A stretch of DNA of 52,121 bases, from positions 1-52,121 of the forward strand of contig BNBH01000041.1 in assembly GCA_014655195.1 (NCBI GenBank), given 5' to 3'. Under the pieces are notes generated by a model, which worked only from the letters and a program-made list of their open reading frames with translations, was not told the DNA's origin and made no database searches. Position 1 is the stretch's first letter. Each line of letters starts with the position of its first letter. A program made the translations under genes and the position numbers. Below are positions 13,867 to 22,509 of the stretch, piece after piece. The stretch is from Streptomyces cellulosae (GTDB lineage: Bacteria > Actinomycetota > Actinomycetes > Streptomycetales > Streptomycetaceae).

Positions 13867-15132
13867 TCACTTCGTGCCCACCGTGCGCAGCACCGTCAGC
13901 ACCAGCGTCCGCGCCGCCTCCACCACCTCCCGCACGCTCACGTGCTCGCGCGCGCTGTGCGCCACCGCGATGTCGCCGGGGCCGTACTGCAGGGTGGGTA
14001 TCCCGGCGCCGGTGTAGTGCCGCAGGTCGCTGCCGTACGTCGCCCCGCGCCGCCGGGGCGCCGGCCCGCCCGTCGCGTCGGCGTGCGCGGCGGCGACCGT
14101 GTCCGCGAGGGGGTGCCCCTCGGGCAGCATGCCGCTCGCGAACTGCCCGCCCGGCCAGGTCACCGTCGCCGGATGCTCGCGCAGCCAGGGATCGGCGGCG
14201 CACGCCTCGGCCACGCACCGCTCCAGCGCGGCGCGCGCGTCCGCCGGGTCCTCGCCGAGCCGTACGCCGTACCTGCCCTCCGCGACCAGCAGGTCCGGCA
14301 CGCTGCTGGCCCAGTCCCCGGCCCGCACCGTGCCCACCGACAGGCCGTACGGGATCGGGTACTCGGCGAGCAGCGGGTCCGGGTCCCGGTTCCGCTCCTC
14401 CTCCAGCGCGGCCAGCGCCCGGTGCAGCGGGAGGTAGGCGTCGACCGCGCTGAAGCCCTGCTCCCGGGAGCTGCCGTGCGCGGCCTTGCCCGGCACGGCG
14501 ATGCGGAACGTCAGCGCGCCCGCGTTGGCGGTGATCAGCGTGCCGGCGGTGGGCTCGGCGATGACGCAGGCGTCACCGGTGTGACCGCGCCGCAGCGTGC
14601 CGAACGCGCCGATGCCGCCGTCCTCCTCGCCGACGACGCAGTGAACGGCGACCCGGCCGCGCAGCCGGATCCCGGCCGCCCGTATCGCGGCGAGCGCGGC
14701 GAGGTGCGCCGCCAGACCGGCCTTCATGTCGCACGCCCCGCGCCCGTGCACGAGGTCGCCCTCCGCCCGCGGCACGAACGGGTCCCCGTCCCACGCGGCC
14801 AGGTCCCCCGGCGGTACGACGTCCACATGGCCCTGGAGGATCAGCGTCGGCCCGTCGCCCCCGTCGGGCGTCGTCCCGACCAGCCCCCACGCCTCCTCAC
14901 GCGGGGCCTCGGTGCCGGGGAAGTCCGGGTCGGCGCGGAGGGCGGGCAGGTCCATCGACCACAGGTCGACGTCGAGCCCCAGCCACTCCAGCCGCCCGGC
15001 GAGCTGATGCTGCAGCTCCGCCTCGGCGGCGCTCCCCGTGACGCTCGGCACGGAGATCAACTCCATCAACGTCCGCGCGGCCGCCCCCGCGTCCACCGCG
15101 GCCAACGCGGCCCTCTCGTCCTCACTCAGCAC
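13867..15132 (-). CDS. M20-family metallopeptidase (ArgE/DapE/ACY1 type)
   Basis: 421 aa. The metal motif GHVDVVPPGD gives H102 and D104; D135 lies in GRGACDMKAG, the catalytic pair E169-E170 in VVGEEDGG, E193 in AEPT, and a C-terminal His in AVAHSAREHV. The dimerisation domain sits in the middle (ITANAGALTFRIAVPGKAAHG). It hydrolyses an N-acyl or N-terminal amide; acetylornithine/succinyl-diaminopimelate deacylases are relatives, but the specific substrate is not clear. Monocistronic by context. Confidence 0.88.
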   Translation of the reverse strand: MLSEDERAALAAVDAGAAARTLMELISVPSVTGSAAEAELQHQLAGRLEWLGLDVDLWSMDLPALRADPDFPGTEAPREEAWGLVGTTPDGGDGPTLILQGHVDVVPPGDLAAWDGDPFVPRAEGDLVHGRGACDMKAGLAAHLAALAAIRAAGIRLRGRVAVHCVVGEEDGGIGAFGTLRRGHTGDACVIAEPTAGTLITANAGALTFRIAVPGKAAHGSSREQGFSAVDAYLPLHRALAALEEERNRDPDPLLAEYPIPYGLSVGTVRAGDWASSVPDLLVAEGRYGVRLGEDPADARAALERCVAEACAADPWLREHPATVTWPGGQFASGMLPEGHPLADTVAAAHADATGGPAPRRRGATYGSDLRHYTGAGIPTLQYGPGDIAVAHSAREHVSVREVVEAARTLVLTVLRTVGTK

Positions 15133-15570
15133 GGCGCCCTCCCCTCACACCGGAAACCGGCCCGACACGGCCCCCGCATGCATCCTGCGCAGCGCGCAGG
15201 GGGTGTACGCCTCCGAGGCACGGCCCGCTGAGACACGCAGGAACCACGCCGACGCCGTCCCGTGGACCGTGGTGCCTGTCCTGCCGGACGGGCCAGTCCT
15301 CCCCCACCTGACCGGGAGACGCCCGCACGAGACCCCGGCCACCGGCTACCCGGCCGCACGTGCTTGGGCCGCCTCAAGGGCGCCCCAGGGCGAAGCCGCG
15401 ACCGGTCCGGTGCACGGGCGGGAGCGGGGCCCGGTCCCGGGCCGAGCGTCCACGGGCGGCCCGTGGGTGCACGGGCGGGAGCGGGGCCCCGTCCCGGCCC
15501 GAGCGTCCACGGGCGGCCCGTGCGGAGGCGCATGCCTGATCAGGCCGGTCGGGGAGTGGCCGCGGAGCGG
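15133..15570. other. Intergenic stretch, no gene recognised
   Basis: The 438 bp between two leftward genes hold no convincing coding frame on either strand. Its only clear structure is the tandem 56-bp hairpin repeat at 15410-15522. The promoter of the M20 gene must lie at 15133 onwards, but no strong -10/-35 pair is visible. Confidence 0.6.
15410..15522. repeat. 56-bp hairpin-bearing tandem repeat (57-bp period)
   Basis: Copies at 15410-15465 and 15467-15522 differ at only a few positions. Each includes CACGGGCGGCCCGTG, a 6-bp stem with a 3-nt loop. They lie about 50 bp beyond the stop of the histidine kinase gene, so the hairpins may act as its terminator. Confidence 0.75.
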
Positions 15571-17013
15571 CTACGTCTCCCGTTCCCCCGTCGCCCCCGC
15601 CACCGTGAACCCCGTGACCGTGCCGCCGCCCTCGCGGTGGAAGGCGTAGGGCGCTCCGCCGTGGGCGAGGGCCACCTCGCGGACGATGGAGAGGCCCAGG
15701 CCCGAGCCCGGGAGGGAGCGGGCGTCGGCGGCTCGGTAGAAGCGGTCGAAGACGCGGGTCAGATCGTCGTCGGCGATGCCCGGGCCGCGGTCGCGGACCT
15801 CGACCCGGACCGTGCCCGGGCGGGCCGGGCCGGCCACGTGGATCTCCACGGGCGCGCGGCCCTCGCGGTCGAACTTGACCGCGTTCTCCACCAGGTTGGA
15901 CAGCGCCCGGGTGAGCATCCCGGGACGGCCGTGGGTCGTGGTGTGGCCGCTGGCGCGGACCACGATCTCGCGTCCCGTGCGCCGTCGGGCGACGCCCGCC
16001 ACCTCCTCGGCGACGTCCGCGAGGTCGATCCTCTGCGGCGGCTCCGTGTCGGACTGCCCGGCCGCCAGGTCGACCAGTTCGTTGACCAGGTCGGTCAGCT
16101 CCCGCGCCTCCTGCGCGAGATCGGCGACCAGCTCCTCGCGGCTGTCGGGCGGGAGTTCGTCGATGCGGCGCAGCAGCGAGATGTTGGTGCGCAGGGAGGT
16201 GAGCGGGGTGCGCAGTTCGTGTCCCGCGTCCTGGACCAGCCGCCGCTGGTCCTCCTCGGACTGGGCGAGCCGGCCCAGCATCCGGTCGAAGGCTCGGCCG
16301 AGGCGCCCCACCTCGTCGTAGCCGGCGACCGGCACCTGGATGCCGAGGCGGCGCGTGCGGGCGACGGCCTCGGCGGTGTTGGTGAGCACCACGAGCCGGC
16401 GGGTGATGCGCCGGGCCAGCCACCAGCCGAACAGCCCGGCGGCGACCACCACGGCCGCCATCAGCAGGAACGTCCGCCGCTGGAGCGCCCGCAGCAGGTC
16501 CTCCGTGTCGCTGAACTCCTGCGCGACCTGCACCGCGCCCCGGCTGCCGCCCAGGGAGACGGTCGCGACCCGGTACACGTCGTCGCCGACGTCGACCCCG
16601 GCGTGCACGACCACCCGCCCCGCCGTGGCGGCGCCCGCGATCCGGCGGTCGTCGTCCTCCACCGGGAGTCCGGGGTTGCCGGGGTCGACGATCCCGCCGT
16701 CGGGGCCCAGCACCTGCACGTCCGTGCGGGCCGGCCGCACCAGGTCGTGGCCGGGCGCGGCGGAGGAGAAGTCGTGCGGCGACATGCGGTTGCGCCGGAC
16801 CTCGTCCCGCAGGTCCTGCACCACCTCGTCGAACACCGACTGCTGGTCCACCCGCACCAGCCGCGCGGCCGCGTTGTACGACAGGAAGCCGACCAGCAGC
16901 GTCACGGTCGCGGTCACCGCCGCGAACGCCACCGCGAAGGTCGTGCCCAGCGACAGCAGCCGCATCCGGTGACGCGGGACCGACGGCCCGTGCGCACCGC
17001 CGCCGGCGGCCAC
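15571..17013 (-). CDS. Sensor histidine kinase (MprB-like)
   Basis: 480 aa. TM1 is about residues 18-43, a 135-residue extracytoplasmic sensor domain follows, then TM2 (about 181-200), a HAMP linker, and the kinase core with phospho-acceptor H265 in QDAGHELRTPLTSL. N-box NLVENAVKFD, G1 VRDRGPGI and G2 GSGLGLSIV are all present. The GTG start immediately follows the TGA of the response regulator, so the two are translationally coupled. The architecture resembles MprB/CseC kinases responding to envelope stress; the signal is not known. Confidence 0.92.
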   Translation of the reverse strand: MAAGGGAHGPSVPRHRMRLLSLGTTFAVAFAAVTATVTLLVGFLSYNAAARLVRVDQQSVFDEVVQDLRDEVRRNRMSPHDFSSAAPGHDLVRPARTDVQVLGPDGGIVDPGNPGLPVEDDDRRIAGAATAGRVVVHAGVDVGDDVYRVATVSLGGSRGAVQVAQEFSDTEDLLRALQRRTFLLMAAVVVAAGLFGWWLARRITRRLVVLTNTAEAVARTRRLGIQVPVAGYDEVGRLGRAFDRMLGRLAQSEEDQRRLVQDAGHELRTPLTSLRTNISLLRRIDELPPDSREELVADLAQEARELTDLVNELVDLAAGQSDTEPPQRIDLADVAEEVAGVARRRTGREIVVRASGHTTTHGRPGMLTRALSNLVENAVKFDREGRAPVEIHVAGPARPGTVRVEVRDRGPGIADDDLTRVFDRFYRAADARSLPGSGLGLSIVREVALAHGGAPYAFHREGGGTVTGFTVAGATGERET

Positions 17014-17754
<741 letters not shown>

Positions 17755-17827
17755 CCGCCCAGTGTGCCAAGCCGCCGGAGCCGGGCGGCCCCGCCGGCCG
17801 CCCGGACCTCCGCTTCTTACCGCCGTC

Positions 17828-18532
17828 TCACCCGCCAGGGCGCAGCGCGGCGAGCCGTTCCTCGAAGGGGGTCACGTTCTCGAACGAGTCCTTCCTGGGG
17901 AGCGGGGCGCTTCCCGACGCCCCCCGCCCAGGCGCGGCGCCGCTGCCGTTCACCGCCCGCACCGCCCCGTCCGGAGCCGCCTGCCGGGGCAGCGACCGGG
18001 CCGACGTGCCCGCCGCCAGCGCGACCAGCTCCCCCGCCGCCCGCCCGATCCGGGCGTCCAGCCCCTCCGCGCCCCAGTCCTCCGACGCCGCGTAGACGCC
18101 CGTCGGGACGACGACCGCGCGGAGGTAGGAGAAGAGGGGACGCAGGGCGTGGTCCAGGACCAGGGAGTGCCGCGCGCTGCCGCCCGTCGCCGCGATCAGC
18201 ACCGGCGTGCCGGTCAGGGCCTCCGTGTCGGTGGAGCTCAGCGCGTCGAAGAAGGACTTGAACAGCCCGCTGTACGACGCCGAGAACACCGGGGTGACCA
18301 CGATCAGGGCGTCCGCCCCGCCCACCGCGTCGAACGCGTCCGACAGGGCGGGCCCGGGGAAGCCGTTGGTGAAGGTGTGCGCGATCTCCACGGCGAGGTC
18401 CCGCAGCTCGATCACCCGGACGTCGGCCGGGTCCGCGCCGGCCGCGGCGACGGCGGCCGAGGCGAGCCGGTCGCCCAGCAGCCGGGTGGACGACGGCACG
18501 CTCAGCCCGGCCGAGACGACGACGATCCTCAT
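17828..18532 (-). CDS. NAD(P)H-dependent FMN reductase, CE1759-type LLM partner
   Basis: 234 aa flavodoxin-like reductase. VVVSAGLSVPSSTRLLGDRL holds the FMN phosphate loop and VVTPVFSASYSGLFKSFFDA the second flavin block. A 45-residue Ala/Gly-rich tail follows the core. The start at 18532 overlaps the stop of the monooxygenase gene (ATGA), so the pair is coupled: this protein should supply reduced FMN to its partner. The pairing matches the CE1758/CE1759 families, recalled rather than searched. Confidence 0.88.
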   Translation of the reverse strand: MRIVVVSAGLSVPSSTRLLGDRLASAAVAAAGADPADVRVIELRDLAVEIAHTFTNGFPGPALSDAFDAVGGADALIVVTPVFSASYSGLFKSFFDALSSTDTEALTGTPVLIAATGGSARHSLVLDHALRPLFSYLRAVVVPTGVYAASEDWGAEGLDARIGRAAGELVALAAGTSARSLPRQAAPDGAVRAVNGSGAAPGRGASGSAPLPRKDSFENVTPFEERLAALRPGG

Positions 18533-19635
18533 GCGCGCGCCCCTTCCTGTGCGGCGGCGTTCTTCCGCGCGGCGCCCAGCAGCGAGGCGTGGGTGGGCGC
18601 CTCCGGCACGTCGGCCGGACGGTTCTTCGCGAATTCCTTGCGCAGCACCGGCACGACCTCCTCGCCGAGCAGGTCGAGCTGCTCCAGCACCGTCTTCAGC
18701 GGCAGGCCCGCGTGGTCCATCAGGAACAGCTGGCGCTGGTAGTCGCCCGCGTAGTCGCGGAAGGACAGCGTCTTCTCGATCACCTGCTGCGGGGAGCCCA
18801 CGGTCAGCGGGGTCTGCGCGGTGAACTCCTCCAGCGAGGGCCCGTGCCCGTACACCGGCGCGACGTCGAAGTACGGCCGGAACTCCCGCACCGCGTCCTG
18901 CGAGTTCTTCCGCATGAACACCTGCCCGCCGAGCCCGACGATCGCCTGCTCCGGGGTGCCGTGCCCGTAGTGGGCGTACCGGCTCCGGTACAGCTCGACC
19001 ATCCGCTTGGTGTGGTCGGCCGGCCAGAAGATGTTGTTGTGGAAGAAGCCGTCGCCGTAGTACGCGGCCTGCTCGGCGATCTCCGGCGAGCGGATCGACC
19101 CGTGCCAGACGAACGGCGGCACGCCGTCCAGCGGGCGGGGCGTGGAGGTGAAGCCCTGCAGCGGGCTGCGGAAGCGTCCCTCCCAGTCGACGACGTCCTC
19201 GCGCCACAGCCGGTGCAGCAGCGCGTAGTTCTCGATCGCCAGGTTGATGCCCTGCCGGATGTCCTGGCCGAACCAGGGGTAGACCGGGCCGGTGTTGCCG
19301 CGGCCCATCATCAGGTCCACCCGGCCGTCCGCCAGATGCTGGAGCATCGCGTAGTCCTCGGCGATCTTCACCGGGTCGTTGGTGGTGATCAGCGTGGTGG
19401 AGGTGGACAGCTGCAGCCGCTCGGTGCGGGCCGCGATGTAGCCGAGCATGGTCGTCGGCGAGGACGGCACGAACGGCGGGTTGTGGTGCTCGCCGGTCGC
19501 GAACACGTCCAGGCCCACTTCCTCGGCCTTCAGCGCGATGGCGACCATGGCCTTGATCCGCTCGCGCTCGGTCGGCGTGCGCCCCGTGGTCGGGTCGGGG
19601 GTGACGTCCCCGACACTGAAGATCCCGAACTGCAT
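18529..19635 (-). CDS. LLM-class flavin-dependent monooxygenase, CE1758 type
   Basis: 368 aa luciferase-like TIM barrel. MQFGIFSVGDV, the ATGEHHNPPFVPSSP block, TSTTLITTNDP and the VDLMMGRGNTGPVYPWFG block fit the bacterial luciferase superfamily. It is expected to use FMNH2 from the coupled reductase to oxidise an unknown organic substrate. GGAAGG-type ribosome site 5-10 nt upstream. Its promoter contains a palindrome overlapping a TATAGT -10 box, probably the operator of the adjacent MarR protein. Confidence 0.9.
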   Translation of the reverse strand: MQFGIFSVGDVTPDPTTGRTPTERERIKAMVAIALKAEEVGLDVFATGEHHNPPFVPSSPTTMLGYIAARTERLQLSTSTTLITTNDPVKIAEDYAMLQHLADGRVDLMMGRGNTGPVYPWFGQDIRQGINLAIENYALLHRLWREDVVDWEGRFRSPLQGFTSTPRPLDGVPPFVWHGSIRSPEIAEQAAYYGDGFFHNNIFWPADHTKRMVELYRSRYAHYGHGTPEQAIVGLGGQVFMRKNSQDAVREFRPYFDVAPVYGHGPSLEEFTAQTPLTVGSPQQVIEKTLSFRDYAGDYQRQLFLMDHAGLPLKTVLEQLDLLGEEVVPVLRKEFAKNRPADVPEAPTHASLLGAARKNAAAQEGARA

Positions 19636-19655
19636 GGCCGCTCACCTTCCAGGTT

Positions 19656-19673
19656 GTTGACGGTTCAACTATA
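19656..19673 (-). promoter_or_regulatory. Promoter and MarR-type operator of the LLM operon
   Basis: GTTGA-CGGT-TCAAC (19656-19669) is a perfect inverted repeat with a 4-nt spacer. On the minus strand a TATAGT -10 box (19668-19673) overlaps it, so a bound dimer would block RNA polymerase. The likely binder is the MarR protein encoded at 19700-20281. Confidence 0.65.
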
Positions 19674-19699
19674 CCCCTGGAACGACACCCCGCCCCGTC

Positions 19700-20281
19700 C
19701 TATTCCGCCTGCCCGGACACGGCCTCCCGATCCCCCGTCCCCACCGGCACCGGCTCCCCCGCCCGCAGCCGGGCCGCCTGCTCGGCGCCGTACTCCGTGG
19801 TGCGCCGCATGTGCTCGATGAACAGCGCCAGCTCACGGTCGTCCAGGTCGTCGAAGAGCGCGAACCAGCCGCTCCCGACCCGCTCCCACACCCGCGCCAC
19901 CTCGGCGACCCGCTCCGGCACCGGCGCCACCAGCACCACCCGCCGGTCCCCCGCGTCCCGCTCGCGGACCACGTACCCGGCCCGCTCCAGCCGGTCCACC
20001 AGCCGCGTCGCCGACCCGGTCGTCAGCCCCGTCAGCTCCGCGATCCGCCCGGTCGTCACCGGGCCGGGCTCCAGGGTGAGCAGGTTCAGACACTGCAGGT
20101 CGGTCGGGTGCAGGCCGAGGCGGTCGGCGAGCGCCTGGTTGAACAGCGCGTACGACGCCATGTAGCGGCGGGCCACCACCGCCAGCTCCGCCATCAGCCG
20201 CGCCCGCCGCTCCCCCGGCGGCCCCTCCGTCGTCGCCGTCGTCGCCCTGTCCCCGGCCCGTCCGTCCGCTGCGTCCGTCAC
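19700..20281 (-). CDS. MarR-family transcriptional regulator
   Basis: 193 aa. Winged-helix core: LHPTDLQCLNLLTLEPG, recognition helix region AELTGLTTGSATRLVDRLERAG, wing RDAGDRRVVLVAP. The N-terminal 28 residues and the C-terminal tail are low-complexity. It precedes the monooxygenase pair on the same strand by 64 bp, which contains the palindrome and -10 described separately, making it the probable local repressor. Confidence 0.9.
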   Translation of the reverse strand: MTDAADGRAGDRATTATTEGPPGERRARLMAELAVVARRYMASYALFNQALADRLGLHPTDLQCLNLLTLEPGPVTTGRIAELTGLTTGSATRLVDRLERAGYVVRERDAGDRRVVLVAPVPERVAEVARVWERVGSGWFALFDDLDDRELALFIEHMRRTTEYGAEQAARLRAGEPVPVGTGDREAVSGQAE

Positions 20282-20340
20282 GGGGCATGTATCCCGCGGA
20301 CCGCGGCGGCGCAGGCGCCCTCCAACAGGTGACGCGGACG

Positions 20341-20424
20341 GCCTCCGGCGGTGAGCGGGCGGTCTCCGGCGGTGAGCGGGCGGCCTCCGGCGGTGAGCGG
20401 GCGGCCTCCGGCGGTCACGCGGAC
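20341..20424. repeat. 21-bp minisatellite, about 3.6 copies
   Basis: Units at 20341, 20362, 20383 and 20404 follow the consensus GCCTCCGGCGGTGAGCGGGC plus G; the last is degenerate after 12 bp. It lies between the divergent marR and ynfA-like genes. The period is a multiple of three, so the frame stays open, but no start or ribosome site supports translation. Confidence 0.8.
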
Positions 20425-20445
20425 GGCCCGTGCGAAGCTGCCGCC

Positions 20446-20781
20446 ATGCTGATCCTCCGCTCCGCCGCCCTGTTCGTCCTCGCCGCGATCCTGGAGATCG
20501 GCGGCGCGTGGCTGGTCTGGCAGGGCGTCCGCGAACACCGCGGCTGGATGTGGGCGGCCTGCGGCGTCCTCGCCCTCGGCGCGTACGGCTTCGTCGCCAC
20601 CTTCCAGCCCGACGCCCACTTCGGCCGGGTGCTCGCCGCGTACGGCGGCATCTTCGTCGCCGGGTCGATCCTGTGGGGCGTCGTCGCCGACGGCTACCGC
20701 CCGGACCGCTGGGACATCGCCGGCGCGCTGGTGTGCCTGGCCGGCATGGCGCTCATCATGTGGGCCCCGCGCAACGGCTGA
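20446..20781 (+). CDS. YnfA-family membrane protein
   Basis: 111 aa with four predicted membrane helices: LILRSAALFVLAAILEIGGA, WMWAACGVLALGAYGFVATF, YGGIFVAGSILWGVVADGY and DIAGALVCLAGMALIMWAP. Length, the ILEIGGAWLVW block and the DRWDIAGA motif match the YnfA/UPF0060 family of SMR-like small membrane proteins. The ATG at 20446 gives the usual family length; a longer frame would run into the minisatellite. Transport substrate not established. Confidence 0.9.
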   Translation: MLILRSAALFVLAAILEIGGAWLVWQGVREHRGWMWAACGVLALGAYGFVATFQPDAHFGRVLAAYGGIFVAGSILWGVVADGYRPDRWDIAGALVCLAGMALIMWAPRNG

Positions 20782-20900
20782 CCGGGCACCTGACGAGCGC
20801 CCGCCCGCGCCCGAATCCGCCCCGCCTATGCTGGCCGGGCGCGCCCGTACCGCACGCGCCGACCGTCCACCCCCGCCACCGCCCGCCCGAGGAGCAGCCC

Positions 20901-21680
20901 ATGGCCACCGCCGTACCGCCCGCCGCGTCCCGTATCGCCGTCGTCACGGGCGCGAGCAGCGGGATCGGCGCCGCCACCGCGCGCAGGCTCGCCGAGGCCG
21001 GCTACCGGGTCGTCCTCACCGCCCGCCGCAAGGACCGCATCGAGGCGCTCGCCGAGGAACTGACCGCGGCCGGGCACTCGGCGACGGCGTACCCCCTCGA
21101 CGTCACCGACCGCGCCGCCGTCGACGAGTTCGCCACCGCGTTCCGCACCGTCGGCGTCCTGGTCAACAACGCGGGCGGCGCCCTCGGCGCGGACCCCGTC
21201 GCCACCGGCGACCCGCAGGACTGGCGCACGATGTACGAGACCAACGTCATCGGCACCCTCAACCTCACCCAGGCCCTGCTGCCCAAGCTCGACGCGAGCG
21301 GCGACGGCACGGTCGTGATGGTCTCCTCCACCGCCGGACACGCCACCTACGAGGGCGGCGCGGGATACGTCGCCGCCAAGCACGGCGCGCACGTCCTCGC
21401 CGAGACCCTGCGCCTGGAGATCGTCGGCCGCCCGGTGCGGGTGATCGAGATCGCGCCCGGGATGGTGAAGACGGAGGAGTTCGCCCTCACCCGGTTCGGC
21501 GGCGACGCGGAGAAGGCCGCCAAGGTCTACGCGGGCGTCGCCGAGCCCCTCACCGCGGACGACGTGGCCGACACCATCGCCTGGGCCGTGACCCGGCCGC
21601 CGCACGTCAACATCGACCTCCTGGTCGTCCGCCCGCGCGCCCAGGCGTCGAACACGAAGGTCCACCGGGAGGCACGATGA
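20901..21680 (+). CDS. Short-chain dehydrogenase/reductase (SDR)
   Basis: 259 aa classical SDR. The cofactor motif TGASSGIG is at residues 16-23, with an R-rich loop (ARRKDR) after beta-2 favouring NADP(H). NNAG is at 89-92 and the catalytic S142/S143-Y156-K160 set is intact. GAGGAG lies 6-7 nt before the ATG. The next gene overlaps the stop by 4 bp (ATGA). Sequence pattern is closest to YdfG-like serine/3-hydroxyacid dehydrogenases; substrate not predictable. Confidence 0.9.
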   Translation: MATAVPPAASRIAVVTGASSGIGAATARRLAEAGYRVVLTARRKDRIEALAEELTAAGHSATAYPLDVTDRAAVDEFATAFRTVGVLVNNAGGALGADPVATGDPQDWRTMYETNVIGTLNLTQALLPKLDASGDGTVVMVSSTAGHATYEGGAGYVAAKHGAHVLAETLRLEIVGRPVRVIEIAPGMVKTEEFALTRFGGDAEKAAKVYAGVAEPLTADDVADTIAWAVTRPPHVNIDLLVVRPRAQASNTKVHREAR

Positions 21681-21865
21681 CGACGGAGGGCGGGACGGCC
21701 GGGGGCGCGGCCCCGGAGAGCGGCGGGACCACGGACGGCGAGCGGCGTCGCCTCGAACTGGAGAAGAAGCGCGAACGCTACGTCTGGCTCTACCTCGGGT
21801 ACTTCCTCTTCGGCATCCACATCGTGGCGTTCGTGATGATCTACGCGGTGAAGCACGCCCCGTAG
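21677..21865 (+). CDS. Small single-pass membrane protein (DUF6126-like)
   Basis: 62 aa. A disordered Gly/Thr-rich N-terminus, a charged ERRRLELEKKRERYVW amphipathic stretch, then one membrane helix (LYLGYFLFGIHIVAFVMIYA). It is translationally coupled to the SDR gene by ATGA overlap. Similar short actinobacterial proteins are annotated DUF6126; that name is from memory. Function unknown. Confidence 0.75.
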   Translation: MTTEGGTAGGAAPESGGTTDGERRRLELEKKRERYVWLYLGYFLFGIHIVAFVMIYAVKHAP

Positions 21866-21915
21866 GGCCATCCTGTACGGGTACGGAGGGACCCCGACAC
21901 CGAGGAGGACGGGCC

Positions 21916-22479
21916 ATGCGCGACGTGACCTACGCGATGGGCATCTCGCTCGACGGCTACATCACCGGGCCGGACGGCGGCCTCGACTGGTCGGCGCCCG
22001 AGGAGGACGTCTTCCGCTTCTGGATCGAGGAGACCCGGAAGCTCGGCGTCCATCTGCTCGGCCGGCGGCTCTACGAGACGATGCTCTACTGGGAGACCGC
22101 CGCGGACGACCCGTCACTCGGTGACGCGGAACGCGAGTGGATCCAGGTGTGGAACCCGCTCCCCAAGGTGGTCTTCTCCCGCACGCTCACGGAAGTGAAG
22201 GGCAACGCCCGCCTGGCCTCGGGCAGCGTCGCCGAGGAGATCGCACGGCTGCGGAAGGAACCCGGCGAGGGCGAGATCGCGATCGGCGGCGCGACCCTCG
22301 CCGCCGAGGCGGCCGCGGCGGACCTGATCGACGAGTACCGCGCGGTGGTCCACCCGGTCCTCCTCGGCGGAGGCACCCGCTACTTCCCCCACGACGAACG
22401 CCGCGTCCACCTGGACCTGGTGGAGACCCGCACGCTCACCCCGAACACGGTGTACCTGCGCCACCGCGTGCGGAGGTGA
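21916..22479 (+). CDS. Dihydrofolate reductase/RibD C-terminal family protein
   Basis: 187 aa. Begins RDVTYAMGISLDGYITGPDG, the N-terminal strand and loop of the RibD_C/DHFR-like fold; IAIGGATLAAEAAAADLIDE and the HPVLLGGGTRYF block are the conserved NADPH-site motifs. Such stand-alone reductases are common in streptomycetes and their substrates are mostly unknown. RBS GGAGGA upstream. Convergent with rtcB, 30 bp away; a TGACCTC-G-GAGGTCA palindrome lies at 22477-22491. Confidence 0.88.
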   Translation: MRDVTYAMGISLDGYITGPDGGLDWSAPEEDVFRFWIEETRKLGVHLLGRRLYETMLYWETAADDPSLGDAEREWIQVWNPLPKVVFSRTLTEVKGNARLASGSVAEEIARLRKEPGEGEIAIGGATLAAEAAAADLIDEYRAVVHPVLLGGGTRYFPHDERRVHLDLVETRTLTPNTVYLRHRVRR

Positions 22480-22509
22480 CCTCGGAGGTCATCCCGTACG
22501 CGGCGGCGC

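Noticed and set aside
15410..15522. Tandem repeats considered as a CRISPR array
   Set aside because: Only two adjacent units with no spacers between them and no cas genes.
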